From contig NZ_OERU01000001.1 of assembly GCF_900240845.1 (NCBI RefSeq), positions 703,079 through 767,078 of the forward strand: a stretch of DNA of 64,000 bases, written 5' to 3'. Positions within the stretch are counted from its first letter, which is position 1. The number at the start of each line of letters is the position of its first letter. The position numbers and the translations under genes are program-made. This DNA is from Peptostreptococcus faecalis. Its GTDB lineage: Bacteria; Bacillota; Clostridia; Peptostreptococcales; Peptostreptococcaceae. The notes under the pieces are model-generated. The model was not told the origin of the DNA, searched no databases, and saw nothing but the letters and a program-made list of their open reading frames with translations. Below are positions 18,175-27,243 of the stretch, piece by piece.

Positions 18175-19255
18175 ATAAATCTAATTTGTAATCTGATGAA
18201 GTTATATAACCTTTTTTTACCATAAATTTATAAACAAATAAGGAAATAACAGCAGGTAGAATAAAGTGCAACAATAAAATTTGAACCAAAAGTGTACCAC
18301 TATCCATAGAAGGGGACATTGTTTGCCAAGTCATCAATTGACCTACAAGACCAGACGTTCCCATTCCTCCTCCTACAGGGTTATTTTCCATTTTGAATAC
18401 AATTGTGGATATAGGTCCTAAAATAGCACTGGAAACTATCGGTGGAATCCATATAATAGGTTTTTTCATTATATTAGAAACTTGTAGCATAGAAGTACCA
18501 ATTCCTTGTGCCAAAAGGCCATTCCATCCATTTGCTTTAAAACTAATTACAGCAAATCCAACCATTTGAGAACAGCAACCTATTGTAGCTGCACCTGCAG
18601 CAAGTCCAGAAAGTCCAAGAATCATTGATATGGCTGCGGAACTAATAGGTAGAGTCAAAGCTATTCCCATTATGACAGAAACAAATATTCCCATAAGAAA
18701 AGGCTTCAAAACAGTAGTTGCCAATATGAATTCCCCAAGTGCGCTCATTGCCATAGCGATATAAGGACCAATAAAATATGCAAATAGTGCACCACTTACA
18801 ATAGTTACAAAAGGTGTGACAATAATATCAACTTTTGTTTTTCCGAAAATTAGGCGTCCTATTTCACATCCTACTACTACTGCAAAGAATGTTCCAAGTG
18901 GATCTCCAGGTCCTGTGATTAAAAGTTGTGAAGATTCATTTAAAAGTTTTCCATTGAAAAAATCAGCTCCAAAAGCTCCTATAAATCCAGTAACTCCAGA
19001 TGCTAGTACTACAAGCTTTGGAGAGTCAAGTGCATTAGCAACACTTACTCCTATTACAGGTCCTGTTAAATAAGTAGCTATGGTTGCAGATGTTAACAAG
19101 AAATAAGATATGGAACCAGTAAACAAACCTGCAATTTGTTTCATAATAAGACCAATTATAAGAGTGCAAAATAATCCCAGTGCCATACCATTTAGTCCTA
19201 CTATAAAATATCTATGGAAAAGTTTCCATATAAAGCTTTTATTTGTATTAGACAT
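18173..19255 (-). CDS. PTS_EIIC-like membrane transporter
   Basis: A 360-residue protein with about ten hydrophobic segments and glycine-rich re-entrant loops (GNPVGGGMGTSGLVGQ-type), matching the PTS transporter subunit IIC family of PF13303. No IIA or IIB partner is nearby, and the substrate is unknown. The start chosen is the ATG read from 19255, which follows a GGAGGT ribosome site; the frame stays open for 10 more codons without a better signal. It has its own strong promoter and shares a divergent intergenic region with the HAD gene. Confidence 0.8.
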   Translation of the reverse strand: MSNTNKSFIWKLFHRYFIVGLNGMALGLFCTLIIGLIMKQIAGLFTGSISYFLLTSATIATYLTGPVIGVSVANALDSPKLVVLASGVTGFIGAFGADFFNGKLLNESSQLLITGPGDPLGTFFAVVVGCEIGRLIFGKTKVDIIVTPFVTIVSGALFAYFIGPYIAMAMSALGEFILATTVLKPFLMGIFVSVIMGIALTLPISSAAISMILGLSGLAAGAATIGCCSQMVGFAVISFKANGWNGLLAQGIGTSMLQVSNIMKKPIIWIPPIVSSAILGPISTIVFKMENNPVGGGMGTSGLVGQLMTWQTMSPSMDSGTLLVQILLLHFILPAVISLFVYKFMVKKGYITSSDYKLDL

Positions 19256-19308
19256 TTTTACCTCCAAAATTATAAATAGTGTCAAATTATATATATTGAC
19301 ATATGTAT

Positions 19309-19337
19309 ATTATACAAGCAATTAACACTATTATCAA
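19309..19337 (-). promoter_or_regulatory. Promoter of the PTS_EIIC-like gene
   Basis: Read on the - strand: TTGATA (19337-19332), a 17-bp spacer and TATAAT (19314-19309). Confidence 0.75.
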
Positions 19338-19359
19338 TATTTAAAGAAGGTATTGCAAA

Positions 19360-19388
19360 TTGATTTTATTTAAAGATTGATATATAAT
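19360..19388 (+). promoter_or_regulatory. Promoter of the HAD phosphatase gene
   Basis: TTGATT (19360-19365), a 17-bp spacer and TATAAT (19383-19388), 26 bp before the start codon. Confidence 0.75.
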
Positions 19389-19413
19389 GAATGAATAAAT
19401 TGGAGGTGATTAT

Positions 19414-20187
19414 TTGATAAAAGCAATTTTTTTTGATGTAGACGGTACTTTGTTGACCTTAGGTAAGCATATTATGCCTGAGAGCACTTTAAATTCGTTG
19501 AAAAAGCTAAGAGAAAAAGGTATAAAGCTTTTTGTAGCATCTGCAAGACATTTTTCTATGCTTAAGCATGTAACTGACTATTTTGAATTTGATGGATATA
19601 TCTTGTTGAATGGACAATATTGCATAGATAGAGAGGGTGCAGTAATTTATGATAAACCAATTGATGAAAAGACTGCATATAATTTAAAGAAATTTTTAGA
19701 TACAAAAAAAATTCAAGCATCATTTATAACTAAAACTGGAAATTATGTAAATGAGCTTAGTGAAAGACTTATAGAAACGGTAGAAGAAATGGGAATAGAT
19801 ATTCCTCCAGAAATAGATCCTTTAAGCGACGATGAAGCTATCTATCAACTAATGATGTATATAGATGATGATTCGTGGTTGGACTTAAAGAAGAATATTA
19901 CTGGTCTGTCATTTACAAATAGATATGATAAATATATTGAGATTTTACCAGAGGATGCAGGAAAGGCAAAAGGAATATTAAAAACACTAAAATTCCATAA
20001 CATTAATACGAAACATACCATGGCTTTTGGAGATAGTGATAATGATATTGATATGTTAAATTTGGCAGGTTATGGAATATCCATGGGAAATGGTTCTGAT
20101 AATTTGAAAAAAATATCAGATTATGTCACAGATAGTATAGATGAAGATGGAATTTATAAAGCATTGAAGAAATTAGAGGTGATATAA
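19414..20187 (+). CDS. Cof-type HAD-IIB family phosphatase
   Basis: A 257-residue HAD hydrolase. Motif I is FFDVDGTLL, the motif II region is LFVASARH, a type IIB cap lies in the middle, and motif IV is FGDSDNDIDML. Such enzymes dephosphorylate sugar phosphates or related metabolites; the substrate cannot be read from the sequence. The start is TTG at 19414, 4 nt after a GGAGGTGAT ribosome site. The oligoendopeptidase gene follows 43 bp later, probably on the same mRNA. Confidence 0.88.
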   Translation: MIKAIFFDVDGTLLTLGKHIMPESTLNSLKKLREKGIKLFVASARHFSMLKHVTDYFEFDGYILLNGQYCIDREGAVIYDKPIDEKTAYNLKKFLDTKKIQASFITKTGNYVNELSERLIETVEEMGIDIPPEIDPLSDDEAIYQLMMYIDDDSWLDLKKNITGLSFTNRYDKYIEILPEDAGKAKGILKTLKFHNINTKHTMAFGDSDNDIDMLNLAGYGISMGNGSDNLKKISDYVTDSIDEDGIYKALKKLEVI

Positions 20188-20230
20188 ATAATATATCAAT
20201 AAATTTTAGAATAGGAGAATATTAGATTTA

Positions 20231-21856
20231 ATGAATTTTAATGAAATTAGTTATAATAGAATAGATTTTTTTGAATTTGAGAAAAAATATAGAAGTATTT
20301 TAGACAGAATAAATGATGCAAGCAGATTTGAAGATATAAAAACGAGTATATCTGATTTGAATATAGTGAGAAATCATGTAGAAACTATGAAAACAGTTGC
20401 TGAAATAAGGTATTCAATAAATACAAATGATAAGTTTTATATAGATGAAAACAAGTTTTGGAATGAATATGAACCTTTAATTTTAGATTTAGATATAATG
20501 TTTTATAACTGTATTTTAAATAGTAGATTTAAAGAAGAAATAATAGAAGAATATGGAAATCAATTTTACAATTTAATAAAATGCAAAATTGATACATTTT
20601 CAAAAGAGGTAATAGGTCTGCTTCAAGAAGAAAATAAATTGATGTCTGAGTATACTGAATTACTTGCATCAGCGAAAATAGATTTTGATGGTAAAGTATG
20701 TAATCTCTCAGATTTATCAGCGTACTCTATGAACTTAGATGAAAAGATAAGAAAAGAATCTATTGTAAAGCATACAGAATTTTTTAAAAAGAACGAAGAA
20801 AAGTTCGATGAATTATTTGATAAATTAGTAAAACTTAGAGACAATATAGCTAAAAAGCTAGGTTATGATAATTTTATAGAACTAGGGTATAAAAGAATGT
20901 CTAGAACTGATTATAACTCAGAAATGGTTTCTAAACTTAGAACCAAAATATTGGAAAGATTTGTACCTGCAGCTAATAAATTATATAAAGAACAGGCATC
21001 CAGAATAGGTGTTGATAAAATTGATTACTATAATGAAAAGATAGAGTTTTCAGATGGTAATGCGACTTTAATTGGAGATCAAAAATATATTATCGAAAAA
21101 GGGAAAGAAATGTATTCACAACTTTCAGATGAAACAAAAGAATTTTTTGAATATCTAATTTCGAATGAATTGTTTGATGTTTCACCTAGAGAGGGAAAAG
21201 CTATGGGAGGATATTGTACAATTTTACCTGAGTATAAAGAGCCGTTTATATTTGGTAATTTTAATGGAACTGTTGACGATATCGATGTATTGACACATGA
21301 AGCTGGCCATGCTTTTCAAGTATATATGTCTAGAGATATAGAAATGCCAGAATTAATATTTCCTACTTTAGATAGTTGTGAAATACATTCTATGAGCATG
21401 GAGTTTTTCACATATCCTTGGATGGATTTATTCTTTGGCGATATGAGTGAGAAGTATAAAAAATATCATCACGACTCGGCAGTAAAATTTTTACCATATG
21501 GTACTTTGGTCGATCATTTTCAGCATATTATATATGAACATCCAAACCTTTCACCAAATGAAAGAAAAGAAATTTGGAGAGATTTGGAAAGAAAGTACTT
21601 ACCTCACAGAGATTATAAGGATTTAGATTTGCTTGAGTGCGGAGGTTACTGGTATAGACAGGGGCATATTTTTAAAGATCCATTTTATTATATAGATTAT
21701 GTTTTAGCTCAACTTTGTGCACTGGAATTTTATGAAGATATGAAACATGATTATAAGGGTGCATGGAAAAGATATATGGAAATATGTAAAGTTGGAGGAG
21801 AATACTCCTTTTTAGAAATAGTAAAATTAGCGAAATTAGAAAATCCATTTGAATAA
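20231..21856 (+). CDS. M3 family oligoendopeptidase
   Basis: A zinc metallopeptidase of the thimet oligopeptidase/PepF family, degrading short peptides in the cytoplasm. The zinc motif is LTHEAGHAFQ, with a downstream Glu in SCEIHSMSMEFF as third ligand, and the C-terminal substrate region YRQGHIFKDPFYYIDY is typical. The length of 541 residues is normal for this subgroup. It has no signal peptide. An AGGAGA ribosome site lies 12 nt before the ATG. Confidence 0.92.
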   Translation: MNFNEISYNRIDFFEFEKKYRSILDRINDASRFEDIKTSISDLNIVRNHVETMKTVAEIRYSINTNDKFYIDENKFWNEYEPLILDLDIMFYNCILNSRFKEEIIEEYGNQFYNLIKCKIDTFSKEVIGLLQEENKLMSEYTELLASAKIDFDGKVCNLSDLSAYSMNLDEKIRKESIVKHTEFFKKNEEKFDELFDKLVKLRDNIAKKLGYDNFIELGYKRMSRTDYNSEMVSKLRTKILERFVPAANKLYKEQASRIGVDKIDYYNEKIEFSDGNATLIGDQKYIIEKGKEMYSQLSDETKEFFEYLISNELFDVSPREGKAMGGYCTILPEYKEPFIFGNFNGTVDDIDVLTHEAGHAFQVYMSRDIEMPELIFPTLDSCEIHSMSMEFFTYPWMDLFFGDMSEKYKKYHHDSAVKFLPYGTLVDHFQHIIYEHPNLSPNERKEIWRDLERKYLPHRDYKDLDLLECGGYWYRQGHIFKDPFYYIDYVLAQLCALEFYEDMKHDYKGAWKRYMEICKVGGEYSFLEIVKLAKLENPFE

Positions 21857-21900
21857 AAAGGGTTCATAAAAAATATATATGGAAAAATACTTTTGAATAA

Positions 21901-21930
21901 AAAAAAGACGAGATAATCTCGTCTTTTTTA
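21901..21930. terminator. Bidirectional terminator
   Basis: A 13-bp stem (21901-21913 with 21917-21929) has a TAA loop and A/T-runs on both sides. It separates the convergent oligopeptidase and guaB genes. Confidence 0.93.
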
Positions 21931-21936
21931 TTTTAA

Positions 21937-23436
21937 TTATAAATTTCTATTATCTTTTAGCATTACGTCATGAGCTCCACCTTCAACTATAGAAGTAGAA
22001 GACACAATCGTTAATTTTGCTTTCTTTTGAAGCTCTGGAATAGATAGTGTACCACAGTTACACATTGTTGAACGAACTTTAGAAAGGGTTAATGTCACGT
22101 TGTCTTTTAATGAACCAGCATATGGAACATATGAGTCAACACCTTCCTCGAAAGAAAGTTTTTCATCTCCTCCTAAGTCATATCTCTGCCAGTTTCTTGC
22201 TCTAGCAGATCCTTCTCCCCAGTATTCCTTCATGTAAACTCCGTTGATGTTTACTTTATTAGTAGGTGATTCATCGAATCTAGAGAAATATCTACCTAGC
22301 ATAACAAAGTCAGCACCCATTGCTAAAGCTAAAGTAATGTGATGATCATAAACTATACCACCATCTGAACAAATTGGAATATAAATTCCTGTTTGGTTGT
22401 AGTATTCATTTCTAGCTTTTGCAACATCAATAACTGAAGTAGCTTGTCCACGTCCAATACCCTTTTGTTCTCTAGTAATACATATTGATCCTCCACCGAT
22501 ACCAACTTTTATAAAGTCCGCACCAGCTTCAGCTAGGAATCTAAAACCTTCTCTGTCAACTATATTTCCAGCACCAACTTTAACTGTATCGCCGTATTCT
22601 TCTCTAATCCAAGCAATTGTATCTGCTTGCCACTGTGAATGTCCTTCAGATGAGTCTATACATAAGATATCAACTCCGGCTTCAACTAGAGCTGGGACTC
22701 TTTCTTTATAGTCTCTTGTATTTATACCTGCTCCTACTACATATCTTTTAAGACTGTCGTGAAGTTCTAAAGGATTTTCTTTATGTGAATCGTAATCTTT
22801 TCTAAATACCATATAGATAAGTCTACCATCATCATCTAAAACTGGAAGTGAGTTTAGCTTATTATCCCAAATTATATTGTTTGCTTCTTTTAGAGTTACA
22901 TCCTTAGGAGCGTATACAATATTTTCTAAAGGAGTCATAAAGTCACGAACCTTCGTATCTAATTCCATTCTACTAATTCTATAATCACGGCTAGCCACTA
23001 TTCCTAGAAGTTTACCATGACTAGTCCCGTCATCCGTTATTGCAACTGTAGAATGTCCAGTCTTTTTCTTTAAATCTAGAATATCTGACAATGTATTATC
23101 AGGAGTAAGATTTGAATCACTTACGACAAATCCCGCCTTATGTTCTTTTACCCTTAAAACCATAGCAGCTTGTTTTTCTATGCTCTGAGAGCCATAAATG
23201 AAAGATACGCCACCTTCCTTTGCTAGTGCAACGGCCATTTTATCATCTGAAACAGACTGCATAACTGCTGACACCAAAGGTATATTCATCTTTATTGAAG
23301 GTTTTTCACCTCTTTTAAATTTAACAATTGGCGTTTCTAAACTAACGTTAGCAGGTATTGCATCTGCTGAAGAATATCCTGGTACTAATAAATACTCACT
23401 AAATGTTCTAGATGGAGTATCAAAGAAAAAAGCCAT
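21937..23436 (-). CDS. guaB: IMP dehydrogenase (Tritrichomonas-like type)
   Basis: Oxidises IMP to XMP with NAD+, the committed step to GMP. A TIM barrel is interrupted by a CBS pair at about residues 100-220. The active-site cysteine loop reads [20 protein letters not shown], the flap region is [13 protein letters not shown], and the C-terminus keeps [14 protein letters not shown]. These segments match, from memory, the well-studied enzyme of the protozoan Tritrichomonas foetus far better than the GPGSICTTR of ordinary bacterial GuaB. The length of 499 residues agrees. The ribosome site AAAAGGAGATGA precedes the ATG at 23436. Confidence 0.93.
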   Translation of the reverse strand: MAFFFDTPSRTFSEYLLVPGYSSADAIPANVSLETPIVKFKRGEKPSIKMNIPLVSAVMQSVSDDKMAVALAKEGGVSFIYGSQSIEKQAAMVLRVKEHKAGFVVSDSNLTPDNTLSDILDLKKKTGHSTVAITDDGTSHGKLLGIVASRDYRISRMELDTKVRDFMTPLENIVYAPKDVTLKEANNIIWDNKLNSLPVLDDDGRLIYMVFRKDYDSHKENPLELHDSLKRYVVGAGINTRDYKERVPALVEAGVDILCIDSSEGHSQWQADTIAWIREEYGDTVKVGAGNIVDREGFRFLAEAGADFIKVGIGGGSICITREQKGIGRGQATSVIDVAKARNEYYNQTGIYIPICSDGGIVYDHHITLALAMGADFVMLGRYFSRFDESPTNKVNINGVYMKEYWGEGSARARNWQRYDLGGDEKLSFEEGVDSYVPYAGSLKDNVTLTLSKVRSTMCNCGTLSIPELQKKAKLTIVSSTSIVEGGAHDVMLKDNRNL

Positions 23437-23809
23437 TAACTATCATCTCCTTTTATTAAAATATATTAAAATCATTATACCCAATTTATACGTTTTAAGC
23501 TAGTTTATTCTAGTTTTTTTCAATTAAGTATCAATTTGTGTATACAGATAAAAAGATTTTAGCACTAAAATAGGAAAAAGTCTAGGAAAAAAAGAAAAAA
23601 CATTATTTAAATATTCTAATTCATGTATAAATATATATTCCCTAAATAAATCAAAATTAATAATATAAATAATAGAACTCTATATGGAAAAATAATGACC
23701 TATGATATATAATGTTATTCTGAGGGGAACTAGAACATACTAATAGTTTCTCTACTTTTCACAAGATACAGAAACAAAATAAAATAAATTTTTGGAGGTA
23801 GAATATAAA
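23437..23809. other. Divergent intergenic region between guaB and the aldolase gene
   Basis: This is 373 bp of very A+T-rich DNA. On the - strand a TATAAT (23479-23474) with a poor -35 could serve guaB. On the + strand TATAAT occurs near 23709 in TGATATATAAT context and could serve the aldolase. An imperfect AACTA/TAGTT repeat lies near 23730-23750. No RNA gene or open frame with a credible start was recognised. Confidence 0.5.
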
Positions 23810-24460
23810 ATGAGATTTTTTATTGACACAGCTAATATTGATGAAATTAAGAAAGCTAGTGAACTAGGGGTAATAAGTGGGGTTACAACAAATCCATCTT
23901 TAATAGCAAAAGAAGGAAGAGATTTTACTGAAGTAGTAAATGAAATAACTACAATTGTAGATGGTCCAATAAGCGCTGAAGTATTAAGTATGAACCATGA
24001 AGATATGATATCAGAAGGTGAAAAGCTTGCAGCTATACATGAAAACATAGTAATAAAAGTTCCGATGAATGCTGAAGGTTTAAAGGCTGTAAAAGCATTA
24101 TCTGAAAAAGGAATAAAGACAAATGTTACACTTGTTTTTTCAGCTTCTCAAGCTCTTTTAGCGGCTAGAGCAGGAGCTACATATGTTAGTCCTTTTGTAG
24201 GAAGATTGGATGATATATCTTTTGATGGGTTAGCATTGATTAGAGAAATTACAGATATATTCGAAGCACATTACATTCCAACAGAGATAATAGTAGCGAG
24301 CGTAAGAAATCCTCTTCACGTTATTGAGTCTGCTAAAATGGGAGCAGACATAGCTACTGTACCATATAAAGTAATAGTTCAGATGCTGTCTCATCCTTTA
24401 ACAGATAAAGGAATTGAAGCTTTCAATAAAGATGCTGAAAAAGCTAAGCTAAATATATAA
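23810..24460 (+). CDS. Transaldolase / fructose-6-phosphate aldolase family protein
   Basis: A 216-residue class I aldolase of the TalC/FSA family. The Schiff-base lysine is Lys83 in VIKVPMN; the N-terminal [10 protein letters not shown] and SPFVGRLDD motifs are diagnostic. Short members act either as transaldolase or as fructose-6-phosphate aldolase, and the sequence alone does not decide. The ATG at 23810 follows GGAGGT; an upstream in-frame TTG overlaps the ribosome site and is rejected. The hexomutase gene follows 18 bp later, suggesting a shared sugar-phosphate unit. Confidence 0.9.
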   Translation: MRFFIDTANIDEIKKASELGVISGVTTNPSLIAKEGRDFTEVVNEITTIVDGPISAEVLSMNHEDMISEGEKLAAIHENIVIKVPMNAEGLKAVKALSEKGIKTNVTLVFSASQALLAARAGATYVSPFVGRLDDISFDGLALIREITDIFEAHYIPTEIIVASVRNPLHVIESAKMGADIATVPYKVIVQMLSHPLTDKGIEAFNKDAEKAKLNI

Positions 24461-24478
24461 AAAATAAGAGGGTCGATT

Positions 24479-25978
24479 ATGAATAAACTATATTCTCTCC
24501 AAAATGGAACAGATATAAGAGGGGTTGCATATTATGATGAAAATATCGGTCTTGAAAAAACTTTGTTAGATCAAGATGTTAGCGATATTGTTCTTGGGTT
24601 TGCAACTTGGATTTTAAATAAAACAAATGATAAAAAAATAAAAATTGCTCTAGGTATGGACTCCAGAATAACAGGAGAACATTTTAAAAAAGTAGCTATG
24701 GATACATTAAGTAAAGCGGGAGTAGATGTTTATGATTGCTCTTTAGCTACAACCCCAGCTATGTTTATGTCTACAGTAATGCCAGGATATGAATGTGATG
24801 GAGCAATAATGTTTACTGCAAGTCACATGCCTTATATATATAATGGGCTTAAAATATTTACAGAAAAAGGTGTCTTAGAAAAAAACGAGTTAAAAGAAGT
24901 TTTGGATATAGCCGTATCTAAAAAGTTTATAAATGAGTCAGAATTTAGAGGAAATATTACAAGTAGAAGTCTGATAGAAGATTATTCTAAATCACTTGTT
25001 AAAACTATTAGATCACAAATTAATTCAGATGTTAACTTTGATAAACCATTAAAAAATATGAAGATAATTGTAGATGCTGGTAATGGAGCTGGTGGATTTT
25101 TTGCTGAAAAAGTACTGGCTGAATTAGGGGCGGATACTGACGGAAGTCAATTTTTAGATCCAGACGGAATGTTCCCAAATCATATTCCAAATCCTGAAAA
25201 CAAAGAGGCTATGAAAAGTATTTCAGAAGCAACTGTAAAAAATAAGGCGGATTTAGGAATTATATTTGATACGGATGTAGATAGAGCAGCAGTAGTTGGA
25301 AATTCTGGAAGAGAAATAAACAAAAATGCATTAATAGCATTAATGTCTAAAATTGTTTTAGAAGAAACTCCTGGAGCTACTATTGTAACAGATTCAGTAA
25401 CTTCAAACGGCTTGACTGACTTTATAAATAAAAATGGTGGAAAGCATCATAGATTTAAAAGAGGATATAAAAACGTAATAAATGAATCAATTAGATTAAA
25501 CGAAGAAGGAATATTTTCTCCTCTAGCAATTGAAACGTCTGGTCATGCTGCTATGAAGGAAAATTACTTTTTAGATGATGGTGCATATATAATTTCTAAA
25601 ATACTTGTAAAAGCTGCCGTATTAAATAATCAAGGAAAAAAGATTGAAGATATAATAGAAGGTTTAGACGAAGCTGCAGAAAGTAAAGAAAAAAGATTTA
25701 AAATAAATAGAGAAGATTTTAAATCTTATGGTCAAGAAATCCTAAATGATTTTAAATTATTTGTATCTGAGCAAGTTGATTGGAAGGAAGTACAAAAAAA
25801 TTACGAAGGGGTAAGAGTAGATTGTTTAGATAACTTCGAACAAGGATGGCTTTTGATAAGAATGTCACTACATGAACCTATTTTAGTACTTAATGTTGAA
25901 TCTGATAAAAATGGTGGATGCGAAAAAATTTATTCAAAAATTGAAGATTTTATTAAAAAATACGATATAACTATATAG
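24479..25978 (+). CDS. Phosphomannomutase/phosphoglucomutase
   Basis: An alpha-D-phosphohexomutase that interconverts 1- and 6-phosphates of mannose or glucose. NGTDIRG starts the fold, the phosphoserine is Ser115 in MFTASHMPY, metal binding is FDTDVDRAA, and the sugar loop is ETSGHAA. At 499 residues it is of the ManB/CpsG-like class. It could feed cell-wall or capsule sugar nucleotides. Its partner in the operon is the aldolase upstream; a long terminator follows. Confidence 0.9.
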   Translation: MNKLYSLQNGTDIRGVAYYDENIGLEKTLLDQDVSDIVLGFATWILNKTNDKKIKIALGMDSRITGEHFKKVAMDTLSKAGVDVYDCSLATTPAMFMSTVMPGYECDGAIMFTASHMPYIYNGLKIFTEKGVLEKNELKEVLDIAVSKKFINESEFRGNITSRSLIEDYSKSLVKTIRSQINSDVNFDKPLKNMKIIVDAGNGAGGFFAEKVLAELGADTDGSQFLDPDGMFPNHIPNPENKEAMKSISEATVKNKADLGIIFDTDVDRAAVVGNSGREINKNALIALMSKIVLEETPGATIVTDSVTSNGLTDFINKNGGKHHRFKRGYKNVINESIRLNEEGIFSPLAIETSGHAAMKENYFLDDGAYIISKILVKAAVLNNQGKKIEDIIEGLDEAAESKEKRFKINREDFKSYGQEILNDFKLFVSEQVDWKEVQKNYEGVRVDCLDNFEQGWLLIRMSLHEPILVLNVESDKNGGCEKIYSKIEDFIKKYDITI

Positions 25979-25980
25979 TC

Positions 25981-26030
25981 TTATATAATAAAAAAGCATA
26001 TGTTTTTACATATGCTTTTTTATTATATAA
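25981..26030 (+). terminator. Very long perfect terminator stem
   Basis: A perfect 23-bp stem (25981-26003 with 26008-26030) closes a TTTT loop, with a TTTTTT stretch inside the descending arm. It starts 2 bp after the hexomutase stop codon. Confidence 0.93.
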
Positions 26031-26189
26031 ATAGAGATATCAGATAATTTTTTTTAAGGGTTACAAATCTGTAATTTAAGTAACGAGCTTGTAATTTTAT
26101 ATCATGGCTATATGTGGTAACATTGATGTATAAGATAACTAAATAAATTAAGATAAATTGATAATGATATATAAAGGATGTGAATTTAA

Positions 26190-26765
26190 ATGAAAAAATG
26201 GATGGTAATTACAACGATAATGATAGCTTCTTTAGTTGCACTAAAGCCGATCAGTCTTGCATTTAATGAAATGAAAGAAGACAAAAAAGATGTGATGTAT
26301 ATAGATAAGTCTGAAGAAGACATAGAAGTAAATAGAGACAGCAGTGAGAAAGAAGATAATAGTACTACAGAAGAAGATGAAGATAAAAAAAGTTCAACTT
26401 ATACTATAGATGAAACAAACACTCCAAGGACTGCTTTAAATTCTGACGAAGACGAAAATAAGAAAAAGAACAAAGATGTTATAATAAATAATACTAGAAA
26501 AAGTGAACTTAAAAAAAATAGTGAAAGTAACTCTCAGAAAGAAATAGACAAAAATAATGCATTAGCGATATTAAAGAGTAAGAATAGTGAAATGGAATAC
26601 AGTTATATGGGCGATGAAAGCACATATGAAGAACTAAAAAAGAAAGGCTATAAAGGTGAAGTATTTCTTCCAAATGTAAATACTGACATGGGATATTTTG
26701 TTGATAAAGAAACTAAAGATGTATACTATTTTCATCCATCTGGATATATGGAAAAATATGAATAG
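26190..26765 (+). CDS. Secreted acidic protein of unknown function
   Basis: A 191-residue protein that I do not recognise. An N-terminal signal-like segment (MKKWMVITTIMIASLVALKPISLAF) is followed by about 90 residues rich in Asp, Glu, Lys and Ser, likely disordered. A more ordered C-terminus has paired aromatics (EMEYSYMGDESTYEELKKKGYKG, GYFVDKETKDVYYFHPSGYME). There is no cysteine and no sorting motif. It is monocistronic with its own terminator; the ATG follows AAAGGATGTG. It may be a lipid-free exported protein or stay membrane-anchored. Confidence 0.7.
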   Translation: MKKWMVITTIMIASLVALKPISLAFNEMKEDKKDVMYIDKSEEDIEVNRDSSEKEDNSTTEEDEDKKSSTYTIDETNTPRTALNSDEDENKKKNKDVIINNTRKSELKKNSESNSQKEIDKNNALAILKSKNSEMEYSYMGDESTYEELKKKGYKGEVFLPNVNTDMGYFVDKETKDVYYFHPSGYMEKYE

Positions 26766-26773
26766 GATATTTT

Positions 26774-26806
26774 AAAGCTCATCAATAATGATGAGCTTTT
26801 ATTTTT
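26774..26806 (+). terminator. Terminator after the secreted-protein gene
   Basis: An 11-bp perfect stem (26774-26784 with 26789-26799) has an ATAA loop and is followed by TATTTTTA. Confidence 0.9.
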
Positions 26807-26828
26807 ATATTCTTTAGATTTAATAATA

Positions 26829-26857
26829 TTGAGAATATTTTTGAAAAGTAATATAAT
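26829..26857 (+). promoter_or_regulatory. Promoter of the small membrane protein gene
   Basis: TTGAGA (26829-26834), a 17-bp spacer and TATAAT (26852-26857). The predicted start of the RNA near 26864 puts a hairpin, AGCAC/GTGCT (26869-26873 with 26881-26885), at the very 5' end just before the ribosome site. Confidence 0.7.
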
Positions 26858-26899
26858 AATTTATGGGAAGCACTAAAATTGTGCTATTGGGAGGTGTAT

Positions 26900-27112
26900 A
26901 TGAAAAAAATTGGTAAAAAACAAATCATTAATTCTATTTTATTTTCTCTAGGAGTTTGTGGAATAGATTATATTATTAAAGGTACACAGAAATCACCGAT
27001 GTTGAATAATGACAACGAGTTAAAGATTTATTATATATTACTATTTATTGTACTTTTTATATTATGCAATGTTGTATATGAAAAAATTAAAAAATATAAT
27101 GTAAAACGCTAG
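26900..27112 (+). CDS. Small two-helix membrane protein
   Basis: A 70-residue protein that I do not recognise. A basic N-terminus MKKIGKKQ is followed by a hydrophobic segment (IINSILFSLGVCGIDYII), a short polar loop and a second strong membrane segment (IYYILLFIVLFILCNVVY), ending in a basic tail KIKKYNVKR. The ATG at 26900 has a textbook GGGAGGTG ribosome site 5-8 nt upstream. An upstream in-frame TTG (26879) would precede the ribosome site and is rejected. It is transcribed from its own promoter. Confidence 0.65.
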   Translation: MKKIGKKQIINSILFSLGVCGIDYIIKGTQKSPMLNNDNELKIYYILLFIVLFILCNVVYEKIKKYNVKR

Positions 27113-27124
27113 TTACATATTATA

Positions 27125-27153
27125 TTGAATGAAATTTTCTTTTATGTTATTAT
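27125..27153 (+). promoter_or_regulatory. Promoter of asnB
   Basis: TTGAAT (27125-27130), a 17-bp spacer and TATTAT (27148-27153) preceded by TG in the extended -10 position. Confidence 0.6.
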
Positions 27154-27167
27154 TGTAATGCTACAAT
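27152..27167 (+). promoter_or_regulatory. Operator-like inverted repeat at the asnB start site
   Basis: ATTGTA-ATGC-TACAAT is a perfect 6-bp inverted repeat that overlaps the -10 box and the predicted RNA start. A repressor bound here would block initiation. The half-site is shared with palindromes at ddl and at the ytrA-like gene. Confidence 0.4.
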
Positions 27168-27243
27168 TTTGATTAGAGACAATCTTAATATGATAAGTAA
27201 AATAAAAGAATTGAAATAAAGTTAAAGTAGAAAGGGATAAATT

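Noticed and set aside
23198-23503. 101-codon frame on the + strand opposite the guaB start
   Set aside because: It has no ribosome site and is explained as the complement of guaB coding sequence.
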